The notes under the pieces: generated by a model | The model's input: the letters and a program-made list of their open reading frames with translations, nothing else | Told to the model about the DNA's origin: nothing | Database searches by the model: none | DNA from: Vibrio superstes | GTDB taxonomy: Bacteria > Pseudomonadota > Gammaproteobacteria > Enterobacterales > Vibrionaceae | NCBI RefSeq assembly: GCF_003569005.1 | Contig: NZ_BCUR01000004.1 | Location: 1,959,111-2,023,110 of the forward strand | Direction: 5' to 3' | Length of the DNA stretch: 64,000 nucleotides | Program-made: the position numbers and the translations under genes | Part shown: one piece after another, positions 22,120 through 33,714 of the stretch | Layout of the letters: every line of letters begins with the position of its first letter | Position numbering within the stretch: the first letter of the stretch is position 1

Positions 22120-23178
22120 CTAAACGATTGGGCGTTGACCACGCTGAAACCACTTTAGCAGCACTGAATCGGTCGCTTCTGCAGCCGCTTTTCCAAACTT
22201 GTCTGCCAGCTTCTTCTTCTGCACATAATGAACTGCCAGTACAGTTTTATCCTTGCACGCCTCTACCACTAAGTCATCGGATGTTTGCACCTTATCTATC
22301 AAACCAAGATCAAGGGCTTGGCTACCATACCAATGCTCACCGGTTGCGACTTTCTCTAGTTCAAGTTCTGGGCGACGTTCACGGATAAAGTCTTTAAACA
22401 GCACATGGGTTTCTTCCAATTCTTGTTTAAACTTCTCGCGCGCTTTGTCGGTGTTTTCACCAAACATTGTCAGAGTACGCTTGTACTCACCTGCGGTCAT
22501 TTGCTCAAACTCAATATCGTTCTTTTTCAGAAGCTTATTAAAGTTAGGGATTTGAGCGATCACACCAATTGAGCCCACAATAGCAAACGGAGCACTGACT
22601 ATCTTATCTGCCACACATGCCATCATATAACCGCCACTAGCCGCAACTTTGTCCACCGAAATGGTCAATGGGATATTTGCCGCTTTGATGCGATCCAATT
22701 GTGAAGCCGCCAAGCCATAGCCGTGCACCATACCGCCGCCAGACTCTAGGCGCACTAACACCTCATCACCTTCACGAGCACACGCAAGTATGGCCGTAAT
22801 TTCTTCACGAAGATTGGTCACTTCTTTCGCATCAATACTGCCAATAAAGTCCAGTACAAATAAATGCGGTTTACGCTTGGTGTCTAACTCGCCACCTTTA
22901 ACCGCTTCTTTGATCTCTTTGCCGCGCGCTTTTTCTTCTTCTTTACGCTTCTTTTTCGCCGCTTTATCACGAGCCTTGATAAACGCTTCATCGTGCAGAT
23001 GATGCTCCATCAGTTCGATATTTTGCTCATGTTGCTCAGATAGGTTGGTCACCTCTAGTGATCCCTTTGTGCCTGATTTAGTTGATGCTGATTTTGCAAT
23101 CACCAAAACCACAATAATCGCGGCGACAAACGTAACAATTTTGGCCAAAAACAAGCCGTAATCTAACAAAAATTCCAA
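22120..23178 (-). CDS. sohB: SohB, inner-membrane S49-family peptidase
   Basis: Serine protease of the SppA/S49 family anchored by an N-terminal transmembrane helix (YGLFLAKIVTFVAAIIVVLVIA). The 352-aa product has a charged Lys/Glu-rich linker (about 70-100), then the catalytic domain. The nucleophile segment SVDKVAASGGYMMACVAD and the segment ITAGEYKRTLTMFGENTDKARE, which includes the likely general-base lysine, are present. It is divergent from the YciK-type SDR gene, the same arrangement as in E. coli. Confidence 0.93.
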   Translation of the reverse strand: MEFLLDYGLFLAKIVTFVAAIIVVLVIAKSASTKSGTKGSLEVTNLSEQHEQNIELMEHHLHDEAFIKARDKAAKKKRKEEEKARGKEIKEAVKGGELDTKRKPHLFVLDFIGSIDAKEVTNLREEITAILACAREGDEVLVRLESGGGMVHGYGLAASQLDRIKAANIPLTISVDKVAASGGYMMACVADKIVSAPFAIVGSIGVIAQIPNFNKLLKKNDIEFEQMTAGEYKRTLTMFGENTDKAREKFKQELEETHVLFKDFIRERRPELELEKVATGEHWYGSQALDLGLIDKVQTSDDLVVEACKDKTVLAVHYVQKKKLADKFGKAAAEATDSVLLKWFQRGQRPIV

Positions 23179-23266
23179 TGTCTTATCCCTGAAGATGAAT
23201 ATTGTTGTATTGTAACGTCCTATTCATATTCGTTAAATCAAAACCGCATACAAAAGGACTCAGATT

Positions 23267-24007
23267 GTGGATTACGCAGTAGCAACTGACGCTTTAAAAG
23301 ACAAAGTTATTCTAGTAACGGGGGCTGGAGACGGCATTGGTAAACAAGCAGCCCTCTCTTACGCCCAGCATGGCGCCACTGTTATTTTGCTTGGCCGCAC
23401 CGTCAACAAGCTAGAGAAAACGTACGATGACATTGTTAGTGCAGGCTATGCCGAGCCAGCTATTGTCCCATTGGATATGCAAGGCGCCACCAAACAGCAT
23501 TACATTGATATGGCTGAAACCATTGAGGGACAGTACGGTCGCTTAGACGGCTTACTGCACAATGCAGGTGTGCTAGGCATGATCAGTCCGTTTAACCAAA
23601 TTGAAGAAGATACCTTTGACGAAGTAATGCAGATCAACGTCAAGGCGCAATTTTTAATGACCCAAGCCCTACTACCGTTAGTTAGAAAAGCCGAGTTTGG
23701 GCGCATTGTATTTACCTCGTCAACTGTAGGTCACATTGGGCGTGCGCTGTGGGGCAGTTATGCCATTTCCAAATTTGCGACCGAAGGCATGATGCAAGTC
23801 CTTGCGGATGAATTAAGCAATACTAATGTGCGCATCAATGCCATCAACCCTGGCGCTACTCGCACGTCAATGCGCGCTGGCGCGTATCCCGCAGAAGATT
23901 CAGCAACCCTTAAGACGCCGCTGGATATCATGCCACTTTACCTCTATCTGATGAGTGAGCAGTCTCAGGAAATCAGTGGTTTATGTGTAGACGCTCAACC
24001 CAAATAG
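23267..24007 (+). CDS. yciK: YciK-family short-chain dehydrogenase
   Basis: 246-aa SDR oxidoreductase. The NAD(P)-binding motif TGAGDGIGKQAA is near residue 20, NAG (LHNAGVLG) near 101, and the catalytic Ser/Tyr/Lys appear as TSSTVGHIGRALWGSYAISK. It starts with GTG, preceded by AAGGA. The YciK assignment rests on length, divergence from sohB as in E. coli, and the C-terminal MPLYLYLMSEQSQEISG. The physiological substrate of YciK proteins is not known. Confidence 0.85.
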   Translation: MDYAVATDALKDKVILVTGAGDGIGKQAALSYAQHGATVILLGRTVNKLEKTYDDIVSAGYAEPAIVPLDMQGATKQHYIDMAETIEGQYGRLDGLLHNAGVLGMISPFNQIEEDTFDEVMQINVKAQFLMTQALLPLVRKAEFGRIVFTSSTVGHIGRALWGSYAISKFATEGMMQVLADELSNTNVRINAINPGATRTSMRAGAYPAEDSATLKTPLDIMPLYLYLMSEQSQEISGLCVDAQPK

Positions 24008-24111
24008 TTGAGATAACTCACAAGGTACGCTTTGTAACTCCACCCTAGCTGACTTGCTGCTTGAGAGATGCTAAAGATAGACTAAGAAACCCTGTGCAAT
24101 AAGGAGTAGCT

Positions 24112-24798
24112 ATGCGTACCGTTTTGATTACTGGTGCCAATCGAGGGATTGGCCTTGGTCTTACCATTGCGTATTTAAAAATGGGGACGAGTGTTGTTGC
24201 CACCTATAGAAACGAAGCCTCCAGTGAAGAGCTTCTTAGTCTTTGTGAAAAGTACGATAACTTGCGTGTAAGGCATCTAGATGTCACTGATTACGCTGCC
24301 GTTAGCGCATTCAAGAATGAATTTGAGCAGCTGGACCTGCTGATCAATAACGCAGGTTACTACGGTCCTAAAGGTTGCAGCTTCGGTGACACCGATGTTG
24401 ATGAGTGGCGAAAGGTATTAGAAATAAACACCATCGCACCTCTGAAGCTAGTGGAGGCATTATATCCTGTGCTTGAACAGAGCAGTGAGAAACGCATTGC
24501 AATCCTCTCCTCTCGTGTCGGTAGTATGCAAGAAAACACCTCTGGTGGTGGCTACATTTATCGTTCGTCAAAGGCTGGGGTTAATTCTGTCGTAAAAAGC
24601 CTGCACAACGACTTGAGCCCACAAGGCTATACGCTGTTGGCGCTGCACCCAGGCTGGGTGAAAACTCGCATGGGCGGACCCAATGCACTGATTGATGTTA
24701 ACCAATCAGTTGCAGGCTTGGTTGAAGTGATAGAAGGATCTGGAGATCAACAATCCGGCGGTTTCTACAACTACGACGGTCAAACTATCGCTTGGTAA
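24112..24798 (+). CDS. Short-chain dehydrogenase/reductase (C-factor-like)
   Basis: 228-aa SDR with TGANRGIGLGL at residues 6-16, LINNAGYYG near 78 and SSRVGSMQ...YIYRSSKAGVN, where Tyr and Lys have the catalytic spacing. The C-terminus (LALHPGWVKTRMGGPNA) resembles SDRs related to myxobacterial C-factor. The ATG has an AAGGAG ribosome-binding sequence. It lies 104 nt after the YciK gene on the same strand but probably has its own promoter. Substrate unknown. Confidence 0.82.
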   Translation: MRTVLITGANRGIGLGLTIAYLKMGTSVVATYRNEASSEELLSLCEKYDNLRVRHLDVTDYAAVSAFKNEFEQLDLLINNAGYYGPKGCSFGDTDVDEWRKVLEINTIAPLKLVEALYPVLEQSSEKRIAILSSRVGSMQENTSGGGYIYRSSKAGVNSVVKSLHNDLSPQGYTLLALHPGWVKTRMGGPNALIDVNQSVAGLVEVIEGSGDQQSGGFYNYDGQTIAW

Positions 24799-24834
24799 GC
24801 TGTTGGCAAACACTTTCTAATCACGCAAGCCCCG

Positions 24835-26790
24835 TTATTTAGCGCCGCCTTTCGAGTAAGATTTCTTCTTACTGGTGCGGCGCTTTTTAAAGGCGGGCTT
24901 TTTCACTTCTGGCAAAGAGCGCAAGGAATCTGGGACAGGACCTGATTTGGCGGTATCCATTAGTTGAGACAGTTGCTGCTGCAGTTGACTAATAAAGGGG
25001 TGATAGGCCTGCTTTTTCTCGGCCATATCTTGTAGCTGCTTTTCCCAATTCGCGGTCAAGTCTGGATATGTCGAGAGATCTGGTAATGCTTGCACAAGGC
25101 CTCTTCCCGCAGGGGTGCTCAGTACGGATTTACCACTTCTCATCAAGAGCGAGCGCTTAAATAAGGTGTCTAGAATACCTGCGCGAGTTGCCTCAGTACC
25201 TATGCCATCCGTCTCTCTCAAGATTTTTTTTAGTGAATCGTCTTGAACAAATCGCGCAATACCCGTCATTGCCTGAAGTAGTGTCGCTTCGGTAAAATGC
25301 TTAGGTGGCTCAGTTTGCTTTTGTTTGATCTCGCCTTCTCGGCAGATCAATTCTTGTCCCTCTTGCAGCGCTGGGACTAACGGAGCCTGATCTTCCTTAT
25401 TATGACCATTAGCACCTTGGCGGGCAGGAAATAATACCTTCCAGCCAGGCAGGGTTAACTGACGACCAGAGGCCACAAACCTTCCACCTTGGATATCAAA
25501 TTCAAGCTTAGATTCAGCGTATTCCGCCGATGGGTAAAACTGCATCAGATATTGGGTTGCGATTAACTGATAGACCTTAGACTCTTGCGCAGGCAAACTG
25601 CTTGCCTTTTTCGGTGTCGGGATGATGGCATGGTGAGCATCAACCTTGGCATCATTCCATGCCTTAGAGCGCAGAGACAGATTGGCGTTATCCACCGCTA
25701 CTTTGTGCTCTGAAGAGTTTGCTAAGATTGCGGCGCAAACAGAAGACGCTTCTTTAAAGTGCTCTTTAGGCAAATAACGACAATCCGAGCGCGGGTAAGT
25801 GATCACCTTATATTTTTCATAGAGAGACTGACAGAGATCTAGCACCTGCTGTGCACTCATGCCATAGCGTTTAGAAGCATCAATTTGTAGGGCGCTCAAT
25901 GAATAAGGCAAAGGCGGCGCTTGCTTGGTCTTTTTCTGCTCTGACTTGACCACTTTAGCGGGCTGGCCCTTGATTCGGTTGGCTACATTTTCCACCAAAG
26001 GGCGGCTTAATACGCGGCCATCTTCATCTTGCCACTTTGCGCATGCCTCGCTTGGCACCCATTTAGCTCTGATATCATAGGCTTGGGAACTGTCTTGATA
26101 CGGTATCAAGGCATGTAAGGTGAAATAGTCTCGCGGTACAAAGCGTTCAATTTCCAGATCGCGACGCACAACAAGGCCAAGAACCGGTGTTTGTACTCGG
26201 CCAACGGACAACACCCCGTTGTAGCCGGCTTTTTTACCTAATAAGGTATAGGCACGTGACATATTCATCCCATACAACCAATCAGCACGTGAGCGAGCTA
26301 AAGCGGATACAGATAAAGGCACGAACTCTCGGTTACTGCGCATACTAGAGAGCGAGCGCTTAACGGCTGCAAGGTTTAAATCGCTGATCAACAAGCGTTG
26401 GGCAGCTTCCTTTTTAGTTTTACTTACCTTGCAATAGTCAAAGACTTCATCCACCAGCAATTGCCCTTCTCTATCGGGGTCGCCAGCATTAACGATTTGT
26501 TTTGAGGATTTAAGAAGCTTTTTGACCACAGCAAGCTGCTTAGCAGCGCTTTTGCGAGGGCGTAGTTGCCAAGCATCGGGAATGATGGGGAGATCCGCCA
26601 GATCCCACTTTTTATAACGAGGATCATAAGCGTCGGGCTCAACTTGTTCGAGAAGGTGACCAATACACCAAGTGACAACGTCGCCATTTCCACATTCAAT
26701 GTACCCTTGCCCATTCTTATGGGGTCTGGGAAGTGCGGCGGCGATTGCGCGACCTAGGCTAGGTTTCTCTGCTACAAAAAGTCGAGTCAT
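24835..26790 (-). CDS. topB: TopB, DNA topoisomerase III
   Basis: Type IA topoisomerase that decatenates replication and recombination intermediates. The 651-aa protein has an N-terminal Toprim domain (MTRLFVAEKPSLGRAIAAALP with the catalytic Glu, then AGDPDREGQLLVDE), the active-site tyrosine in VITYPRSDCRYLP, and the ATRAGILDTLFKRSLL segment. A Lys/Arg-rich tail (KKPAFKKRRTSKKKSYSKG) ends the protein. It is monocistronic on the minus strand; in E. coli selD separates topB from ydjA, and selD is absent here. Confidence 0.96.
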   Translation of the reverse strand: MTRLFVAEKPSLGRAIAAALPRPHKNGQGYIECGNGDVVTWCIGHLLEQVEPDAYDPRYKKWDLADLPIIPDAWQLRPRKSAAKQLAVVKKLLKSSKQIVNAGDPDREGQLLVDEVFDYCKVSKTKKEAAQRLLISDLNLAAVKRSLSSMRSNREFVPLSVSALARSRADWLYGMNMSRAYTLLGKKAGYNGVLSVGRVQTPVLGLVVRRDLEIERFVPRDYFTLHALIPYQDSSQAYDIRAKWVPSEACAKWQDEDGRVLSRPLVENVANRIKGQPAKVVKSEQKKTKQAPPLPYSLSALQIDASKRYGMSAQQVLDLCQSLYEKYKVITYPRSDCRYLPKEHFKEASSVCAAILANSSEHKVAVDNANLSLRSKAWNDAKVDAHHAIIPTPKKASSLPAQESKVYQLIATQYLMQFYPSAEYAESKLEFDIQGGRFVASGRQLTLPGWKVLFPARQGANGHNKEDQAPLVPALQEGQELICREGEIKQKQTEPPKHFTEATLLQAMTGIARFVQDDSLKKILRETDGIGTEATRAGILDTLFKRSLLMRSGKSVLSTPAGRGLVQALPDLSTYPDLTANWEKQLQDMAEKKQAYHPFISQLQQQLSQLMDTAKSGPVPDSLRSLPEVKKPAFKKRRTSKKKSYSKGGAK

Positions 26791-26896
26791 AAGGAAATTA
26801 ACTGAAAATAGATTACTGGATAAATATACATACCCAGTAATCTAAGTGCAAGAATGATAAAGGGATTACGCCTGGTAAATAACGCTCAGGATAGGG

Positions 26897-27445
26897 CTAT
26901 AGATATTCGACGAACTTATCAAGATCTCGCTCGGGCGCTCTGGCTGGAGTGCACTCTGATGTACCTAAATATAAAAAGCCTACAATCTTGTCTTGTCCTT
27001 CAAGACCAAACGCCTTAGCAACATTGGGATCAAACATCCAAGTCCCCGAACGCCAAAAGCCCTGAAAGCCTTGGGCAACGGCTGCCATTTGCATCGTCTG
27101 TACAGCGCAACCAGCCGATAAGTACTGCTCAAACTCAGGCACTTTTGGATGTGGCTTGGTTTTCGCAATCACCGTAATCACCATAGGCGCTCGAAATGGC
27201 GCCTTAGACAGTTTCTCTATTACTGCTTCCTCAGCCTTCGCTGCAGTTGCCGCTGATACCAAGATATCAGCCAGTTTTTGTAGCCCTTCACCTTGTGAGA
27301 TAACAAAGCGCCATGGGGTTATTGCCCCGTGATCTGGCGCCCTTAAACCGGCTCTTAAGATATTATCAAGTGCCTCTCCACTTGGGGCCGGCGCAGACAG
27401 TCTCGCGATAGAGCGACGGTTTAATAATAGATCGAGTGCTTCCAT
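26897..27445 (-). CDS. YdjA-type nitroreductase
   Basis: 182-aa FMN-dependent NAD(P)H nitroreductase-fold protein. The N-terminal LLLNRRSIARLSAPAPSGEALDNIL, the WRFVI segment and the GFLYLGTSE C-terminal segment match the small nitroreductase class to which E. coli YdjA (183 aa) belongs. The neighbourhood (topB on one side, sppA-ansA further on) also matches the ydjA locus. The natural electron acceptor is unknown. Its ATG faces fadH upstream on the same strand, 60 bp away. Confidence 0.85.
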   Translation of the reverse strand: MEALDLLLNRRSIARLSAPAPSGEALDNILRAGLRAPDHGAITPWRFVISQGEGLQKLADILVSAATAAKAEEAVIEKLSKAPFRAPMVITVIAKTKPHPKVPEFEQYLSAGCAVQTMQMAAVAQGFQGFWRSGTWMFDPNVAKAFGLEGQDKIVGFLYLGTSECTPARAPERDLDKFVEYL

Positions 27446-27505
27446 GTATTTTTCATTCCAGAATCAGTTTTACATTACTCGAATGAGTGTAACATCTAAA
27501 TGAGA

Positions 27506-29530
<2,025 letters not shown>

Positions 29531-29533
29531 TCA

Positions 29534-29550
29534 TCCTGGTCTGACCACGA
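29534..29550. promoter_or_regulatory. FadR-like operator upstream of fadH
   Basis: The 17-mer tcctggtctgaccacga contains the perfect palindrome TGGTCTGACCA (29537-29547). It matches the FadR consensus core CTGGTCnGACC at every fixed position; the outer bases deviate. It is placed just upstream of fadH, a beta-oxidation gene, and about 265 bp from divergent sppA. Acyl-CoA would release the repressor. Confidence 0.75.
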
Positions 29551-29813
29551 TAAAACGGGTTCCCTCATATGGCAAATATATTTTTACAATTCCGCAACAT
29601 TCGTTAAGGTAATCACAATCTTTGCGATTAACGTATACGATATCTAAGAGTGCAGAATAATCTGTCACAGCAAACCTGTAGGTCTATGATTTTATTTGAC
29701 TCTTTTGAGCAACATTTCGCACTGAGAGGTTTGTGATTGGACCGATTATCACTTAGCATTAAGAATCATTTCCCCTAAATCTCTGATTGTTGAAGGATCA
29801 GGCGGAGAACACA

Positions 29814-31673
29814 ATGAAAACACTGTTTCGCTTCATCGGTAAGATAATTAAAGGCATCTGGAAGGTCATCACTTTCATTCGCCTCGCTCTCGCCAACCTT
29901 TTATTCATCGCAGCTATCGTCTTTATTTACTTCAGCTTCTCGCAGATTAGCTCCAAAGATGAAGCTGTTCCTGTCGAAAAAGAGCCCAAAGCTCTAGTGC
30001 TGAACATCTCTGGGAAAATCGTCGAACAGCGACGCTTCGTAAATCCTATGGATTCGTTAACTGGCTCGCTACTGGGTAACGAGATACCTCGAGAAAATGT
30101 GCTCTACGACATCAGAGAGACTATTCGCCATGCGGCTTCAGATGAAAACGTTTCAGGTCTTGTCCTCAGCTTGAAGAAAATGCCAGAAACGAATCTTACC
30201 AAGCTACGTTATATTGCTAAGGCGCTTAATGAATTCAAAGCCAGCGGAAAACCTATTTACGCCATTGGAGATTTCTACAACCAGAGCCAATATTATCTAG
30301 CGAGTTATGCCGATAAAATCTACGTAGCTCCAGATGGTGGCGTATTACTTCGCGGATACAGCTCTTATTCTCTTTATTACAAAACCTTGCTAGAAAATCT
30401 AGACGTTACGACGCACGTCTTTAAAGTGGGGACTTATAAATCCGCGGTTGAACCCTTTACTCGCAACAACATGTCTGCACCAGCCAAAGAAGCGGCTAGT
30501 GTTTGGCTAGGCCAACTTTGGGGAGCCTATGTCGATGATGTTGCCAGCAACAGAGGCATTGAAAAATCTGTGCTCAATCCAAGTATGGATACCTTCTTGA
30601 AGGAGTTTGAGCAAGCTGATGGCAGCCTAGCTCAGTTAGCAATGCAACTCGGTATGGTCGATGAATTAGCGACTCGCCAACAAGCAAGAGACGCGATGAT
30701 CGAAGCCTTTGGGGGCGATGATGAAAATGGCTTTAAATCGGTTGGGTATTACACCTACAAAGACGAAGTGATCCAAGAGCCCGCACTTACTGATAATGAA
30801 ATTGCCATCGTTGTCGCCAGTGGCGCCATTATGGATGGCCCACAGCAAGGCAATTCGGTGGGCGGTGATACGACAGCCGCACTGATTCGAAAAGCTCGCC
30901 TCAATGACGACGTCAAAGCATTGGTACTTCGCGTTGACAGTCCAGGAGGTAGCGCTTTTGCTTCTGAGGTGATTCGAAATGAACTGATTGCATTCAAGGA
31001 AACAAATCGTCCAGTCGTTGTGTCTATGTCTAGCCTAGCCGCATCTGGGGGATATTGGATTTCGATGTCTGCCGACGAAATCATGGCGCAACCAACAACC
31101 TTAACGGGCTCCATTGGTATCTTTAGTGTGGTGACCACCTTTGAGAAAGGCTTTAACAAGTACGGGGTCTACAGCGATGGATTAGGTACTTCTCCCTTCT
31201 CTGGTATTGGCATTGCTTCCGGTCTAAACGACGGAGCGAAGCGGGCTATGCAATTAGGTATCGAAAATGGTTACCGACGCTTTACAGGCCTTGTCAGTGA
31301 GAATCGAGGCATAGATGCGAACGCCGTTGAAAAAATAGCGGAAGGACGCGTTTGGACTGGTCAAGATGCGGTGGATAAAGGCCTTGTGGATTCTATCGGT
31401 GATTTTGATGACGCCATTGCTCGCGCAGCAAGCTTAGCGGAGATAGATACTTACTCCCTTAATTGGTTACAGAAATCTTTGTCACCTGCTCAGCAGTTTT
31501 TGCAGGACTTCAGCAAGCGAATCTCCGTCTCTTTGGGTCTAGACGTTAATATGTGGCTTCCAAGCGCATTACAGCCTATTGCCTCGCAAGTTCAGCAAGA
31601 TCTGAGCGTGATGCAACAGTTTAACGATCCAAACGGTTACTACACCTTGTGCCTGCCCTGCCAAGTACAATAG
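29814..31673 (+). CDS. sppA: SppA, signal peptide peptidase (protease IV)
   Basis: Inner-membrane S49 protease that degrades cleaved signal peptides. I chose the ATG at 29814 (619 aa, E. coli 618), which has GGCGGAG upstream and begins MKTLFRFIGKIIKGIWKV; the open frame starts nine codons earlier. A transmembrane helix is at about 22-45. Two S49 repeats follow. The general base Lys209 (VGTYKSAVEP) and the nucleophile Ser411 (SSLAASGGYW) have the spacing known for E. coli SppA. The 304-bp gap to fadH holds the FadR-like site and no gene. ansA follows, as in E. coli. Confidence 0.95.
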   Translation: MKTLFRFIGKIIKGIWKVITFIRLALANLLFIAAIVFIYFSFSQISSKDEAVPVEKEPKALVLNISGKIVEQRRFVNPMDSLTGSLLGNEIPRENVLYDIRETIRHAASDENVSGLVLSLKKMPETNLTKLRYIAKALNEFKASGKPIYAIGDFYNQSQYYLASYADKIYVAPDGGVLLRGYSSYSLYYKTLLENLDVTTHVFKVGTYKSAVEPFTRNNMSAPAKEAASVWLGQLWGAYVDDVASNRGIEKSVLNPSMDTFLKEFEQADGSLAQLAMQLGMVDELATRQQARDAMIEAFGGDDENGFKSVGYYTYKDEVIQEPALTDNEIAIVVASGAIMDGPQQGNSVGGDTTAALIRKARLNDDVKALVLRVDSPGGSAFASEVIRNELIAFKETNRPVVVSMSSLAASGGYWISMSADEIMAQPTTLTGSIGIFSVVTTFEKGFNKYGVYSDGLGTSPFSGIGIASGLNDGAKRAMQLGIENGYRRFTGLVSENRGIDANAVEKIAEGRVWTGQDAVDKGLVDSIGDFDDAIARAASLAEIDTYSLNWLQKSLSPAQQFLQDFSKRISVSLGLDVNMWLPSALQPIASQVQQDLSVMQQFNDPNGYYTLCLPCQVQ

Positions 31674-31699
31674 GCATTTAAATAGTAAGTACTAACAGC

Positions 31700-31726
31700 C
31701 AAAGCCCAGCATTACGCTGGGCTTTG
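31700..31726 (+). terminator. Hairpin terminator after sppA
   Basis: CAAAGCCCAGC and GCTGGGCTTTG form a perfect 11-bp stem around a 5-nt loop, 26 nt after the sppA stop. The T tract is short (TTAT), so some read-through to ansA is possible. Confidence 0.7.
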
Positions 31727-31814
31727 TTATACTTGAAGCAGTGTCATATTGCTTGAGCCCTTAAATCCGCTATACTTCGCCCCCATCAGTTACCCGTAAA
31801 AAGCACCTGTCTTT

Positions 31815-32840
31815 ATGTCTCAGCAGAACACACGTAAACACATTTATATCGCGTATACCGGTGGTACTATCGGTATGCAAAAATCAGCAAACGGCTATGT
31901 CCCTGTGGCAGGTTTCATGGAGTCACAACTTGCTGGTATGCCGGAGTTTAATCGTCCAGAGATGCCAGAGTACACTATCCACGAATACGCGCCTCTTATC
32001 GACTCTTCCGATATGACCCCTGCTGATTGGCAACAAATTGCCGACGACATTAAGCATAACTACGACAAGTACGATGGTTTCGTGATTCTGCACGGTACCG
32101 ATACCATGGCGTATACGGCGTCTGCACTGTCGTTTATGTTGGAGAACCTTGGTAAGCCAGTAATAGTGACAGGGTCTCAGATACCTCTTGCGGAACTGCG
32201 CTCAGATGGTCAAGCCAATTTGCTAAATGCCCTGCATATTGCTGCCAACTACCCAATCAATGAAGTTACCTTATTCTTCAATAACCAATTGATGCGCGGT
32301 AATCGAAGTACTAAATCGCATGCCGACGGTTTTTCAGCATTTACCTCGCCCAACCTTCCTCCTTTGCTTGAGGCTGGTATCAACATTCAGGTGAGCTCTA
32401 TTGCAGAAGTGGATAAGAAGCCCGTCGGTGAATTCAAGGTACACACGATAACTCCGCAACCTATCGGTGTTATCACTATGTATCCGGGTATTTCCCATGA
32501 GGTAATTCGCAATACATTGCGCCAGCCTGTGAATGCAATGATTTTGCTGACCTTTGGTGTGGGTAATGCTCCGCAAAACCCGCAGTTGTTAGCACACCTT
32601 AAAGAAGCCTCAGAGCGTGGGGTTATTGTGGTTAACCTCACCCAGTGTCTCGCAGGCAAGGTGAACATGGGTGGCTACGCAACAGGCTGTGCCCTCGCTG
32701 ACTCTGGAGTGATCAGCGGCTACGACATGACTCATGAAGCGGCCCTCGCTAAGCTTCACTTCCTTCTAAGCCAAGGTTTGGACTACGAAGAGATCAAGGT
32801 TCAGATGCAGCGAGTACTGCATGGTGAGATGAGTTTGTAA
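31815..32840 (+). CDS. ansA: AnsA, type I (cytoplasmic) L-asparaginase
   Basis: Hydrolyses L-asparagine to aspartate and ammonia. The 341-aa protein has the first catalytic Thr in YTGGTIGMQKS (residues 15-25) and the second in HGTDTMAYTASALSFML. It also has VTGSQIPLAELRSDGQANL and the CLAGKVNMGGYATGCAL segment that bears the allosteric Asn/Lys sites of enteric AnsA. No signal peptide is present, which separates it from periplasmic AnsB. Downstream of sppA on the same strand, as in E. coli. Confidence 0.94.
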   Translation: MSQQNTRKHIYIAYTGGTIGMQKSANGYVPVAGFMESQLAGMPEFNRPEMPEYTIHEYAPLIDSSDMTPADWQQIADDIKHNYDKYDGFVILHGTDTMAYTASALSFMLENLGKPVIVTGSQIPLAELRSDGQANLLNALHIAANYPINEVTLFFNNQLMRGNRSTKSHADGFSAFTSPNLPPLLEAGINIQVSSIAEVDKKPVGEFKVHTITPQPIGVITMYPGISHEVIRNTLRQPVNAMILLTFGVGNAPQNPQLLAHLKEASERGVIVVNLTQCLAGKVNMGGYATGCALADSGVISGYDMTHEAALAKLHFLLSQGLDYEEIKVQMQRVLHGEMSL

Positions 32841-32892
32841 GACTAGAATCTTTGGGATTTGTTTTTGTCTCGAGCTTTCTTTCAATGAAATG

Positions 32893-32919
32893 AGCCGACC
32901 AATATTCGTTGAGTCGGCT
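32893..32919 (+). terminator. Possible terminator after ansA
   Basis: AGCCGAC and GTCGGCT form a 7-bp stem around a 13-nt loop, 53 nt after the ansA stop, followed by a mixed tgcttc tail. The weak T tract lowers confidence. Confidence 0.45.
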
Positions 32920-33016
32920 TGCTTCTACCCTACCCATCTTTTGTCCTGTCCGCCTTTAACAGTCATAACAGTAAGTGCTATTGTCATCCTATCCAACAGA
33001 ACAGGGTAAGCCGGTT

Positions 33017-33700
33017 ATGCGTGATACAGTCTTATTTGATATTAACGAAACGGTTCTAAGCTTAGCGCCACTCAAACCTAAATTTGCAGCCTATTTCGGC
33101 AGTGTGGATTATGCCGAAACCTGGTTTTCTATGTTGCTACATAGCTCAACTGTCACCATCGTCACTGGGGTCAAATCAGATTTTGCGACTCTTGCAAAAA
33201 TTGCCCTGCAAACGTTAGCCTCAAAAAAACAACTCTCCCTCGGTGAAGCCCAACAAACAGAAATATTGTCTACATTTGCAAACCTTCCCGCCCATCCAGA
33301 TATAAAACCGGCATTGATTTGGCTTAAAGACAATGGTTATCGCACCGTTGCCCTGTCCAACTCATCCTCTAAATTAATCACCACACAGATAGAGAATGCC
33401 GGACTCACTGAGTATTTCGACCAAGTCATTTCCGTCGAAGAAACAGAAAGCTTCAAGCCATGTGTGGATGTATACCACTATGCAGCATCAAAGGTGAACC
33501 GCTCGATCCAGGACCTAAGATTAGTAGCAACGCATGATTGGGATACCCATGGGGCGATGACGGCAGGAATGCGCGCCGCTTACATCAACCGAAGCGGCGC
33601 AATCTATCATCCGTTATACAAAAAGGCGGAGATAGTTGCTGACAACATGCAGCAACTGGTCGAGCAGATAGTAAAAATTGACGATGAGTTGAAGGCTTAA
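33017..33700 (+). CDS. HAD-superfamily hydrolase, haloacid-dehalogenase (type II)-like
   Basis: 227-aa HAD protein. Motif I is LFDINETVLSL, so the nucleophile Asp is present but the second Asp of phosphatases (DxD) is Asn, as expected for dehalogenase-type members. Motif II is ALSNSS, the motif III lysine is in ESFKPCVDVY, and the motif IV region is ATHDWDTHGA, close to the SxNxWDxxGA of L-2-haloacid dehalogenases. I chose the ATG at 33017; a GTG at 32975 would add 14 residues. The reaction cannot be fixed from sequence. Located between ansA and yeaC. Confidence 0.75.
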   Translation: MRDTVLFDINETVLSLAPLKPKFAAYFGSVDYAETWFSMLLHSSTVTIVTGVKSDFATLAKIALQTLASKKQLSLGEAQQTEILSTFANLPAHPDIKPALIWLKDNGYRTVALSNSSSKLITTQIENAGLTEYFDQVISVEETESFKPCVDVYHYAASKVNRSIQDLRLVATHDWDTHGAMTAGMRAAYINRSGAIYHPLYKKAEIVADNMQQLVEQIVKIDDELKA

Positions 33701-33714
33701 CTAACGACCACTGA

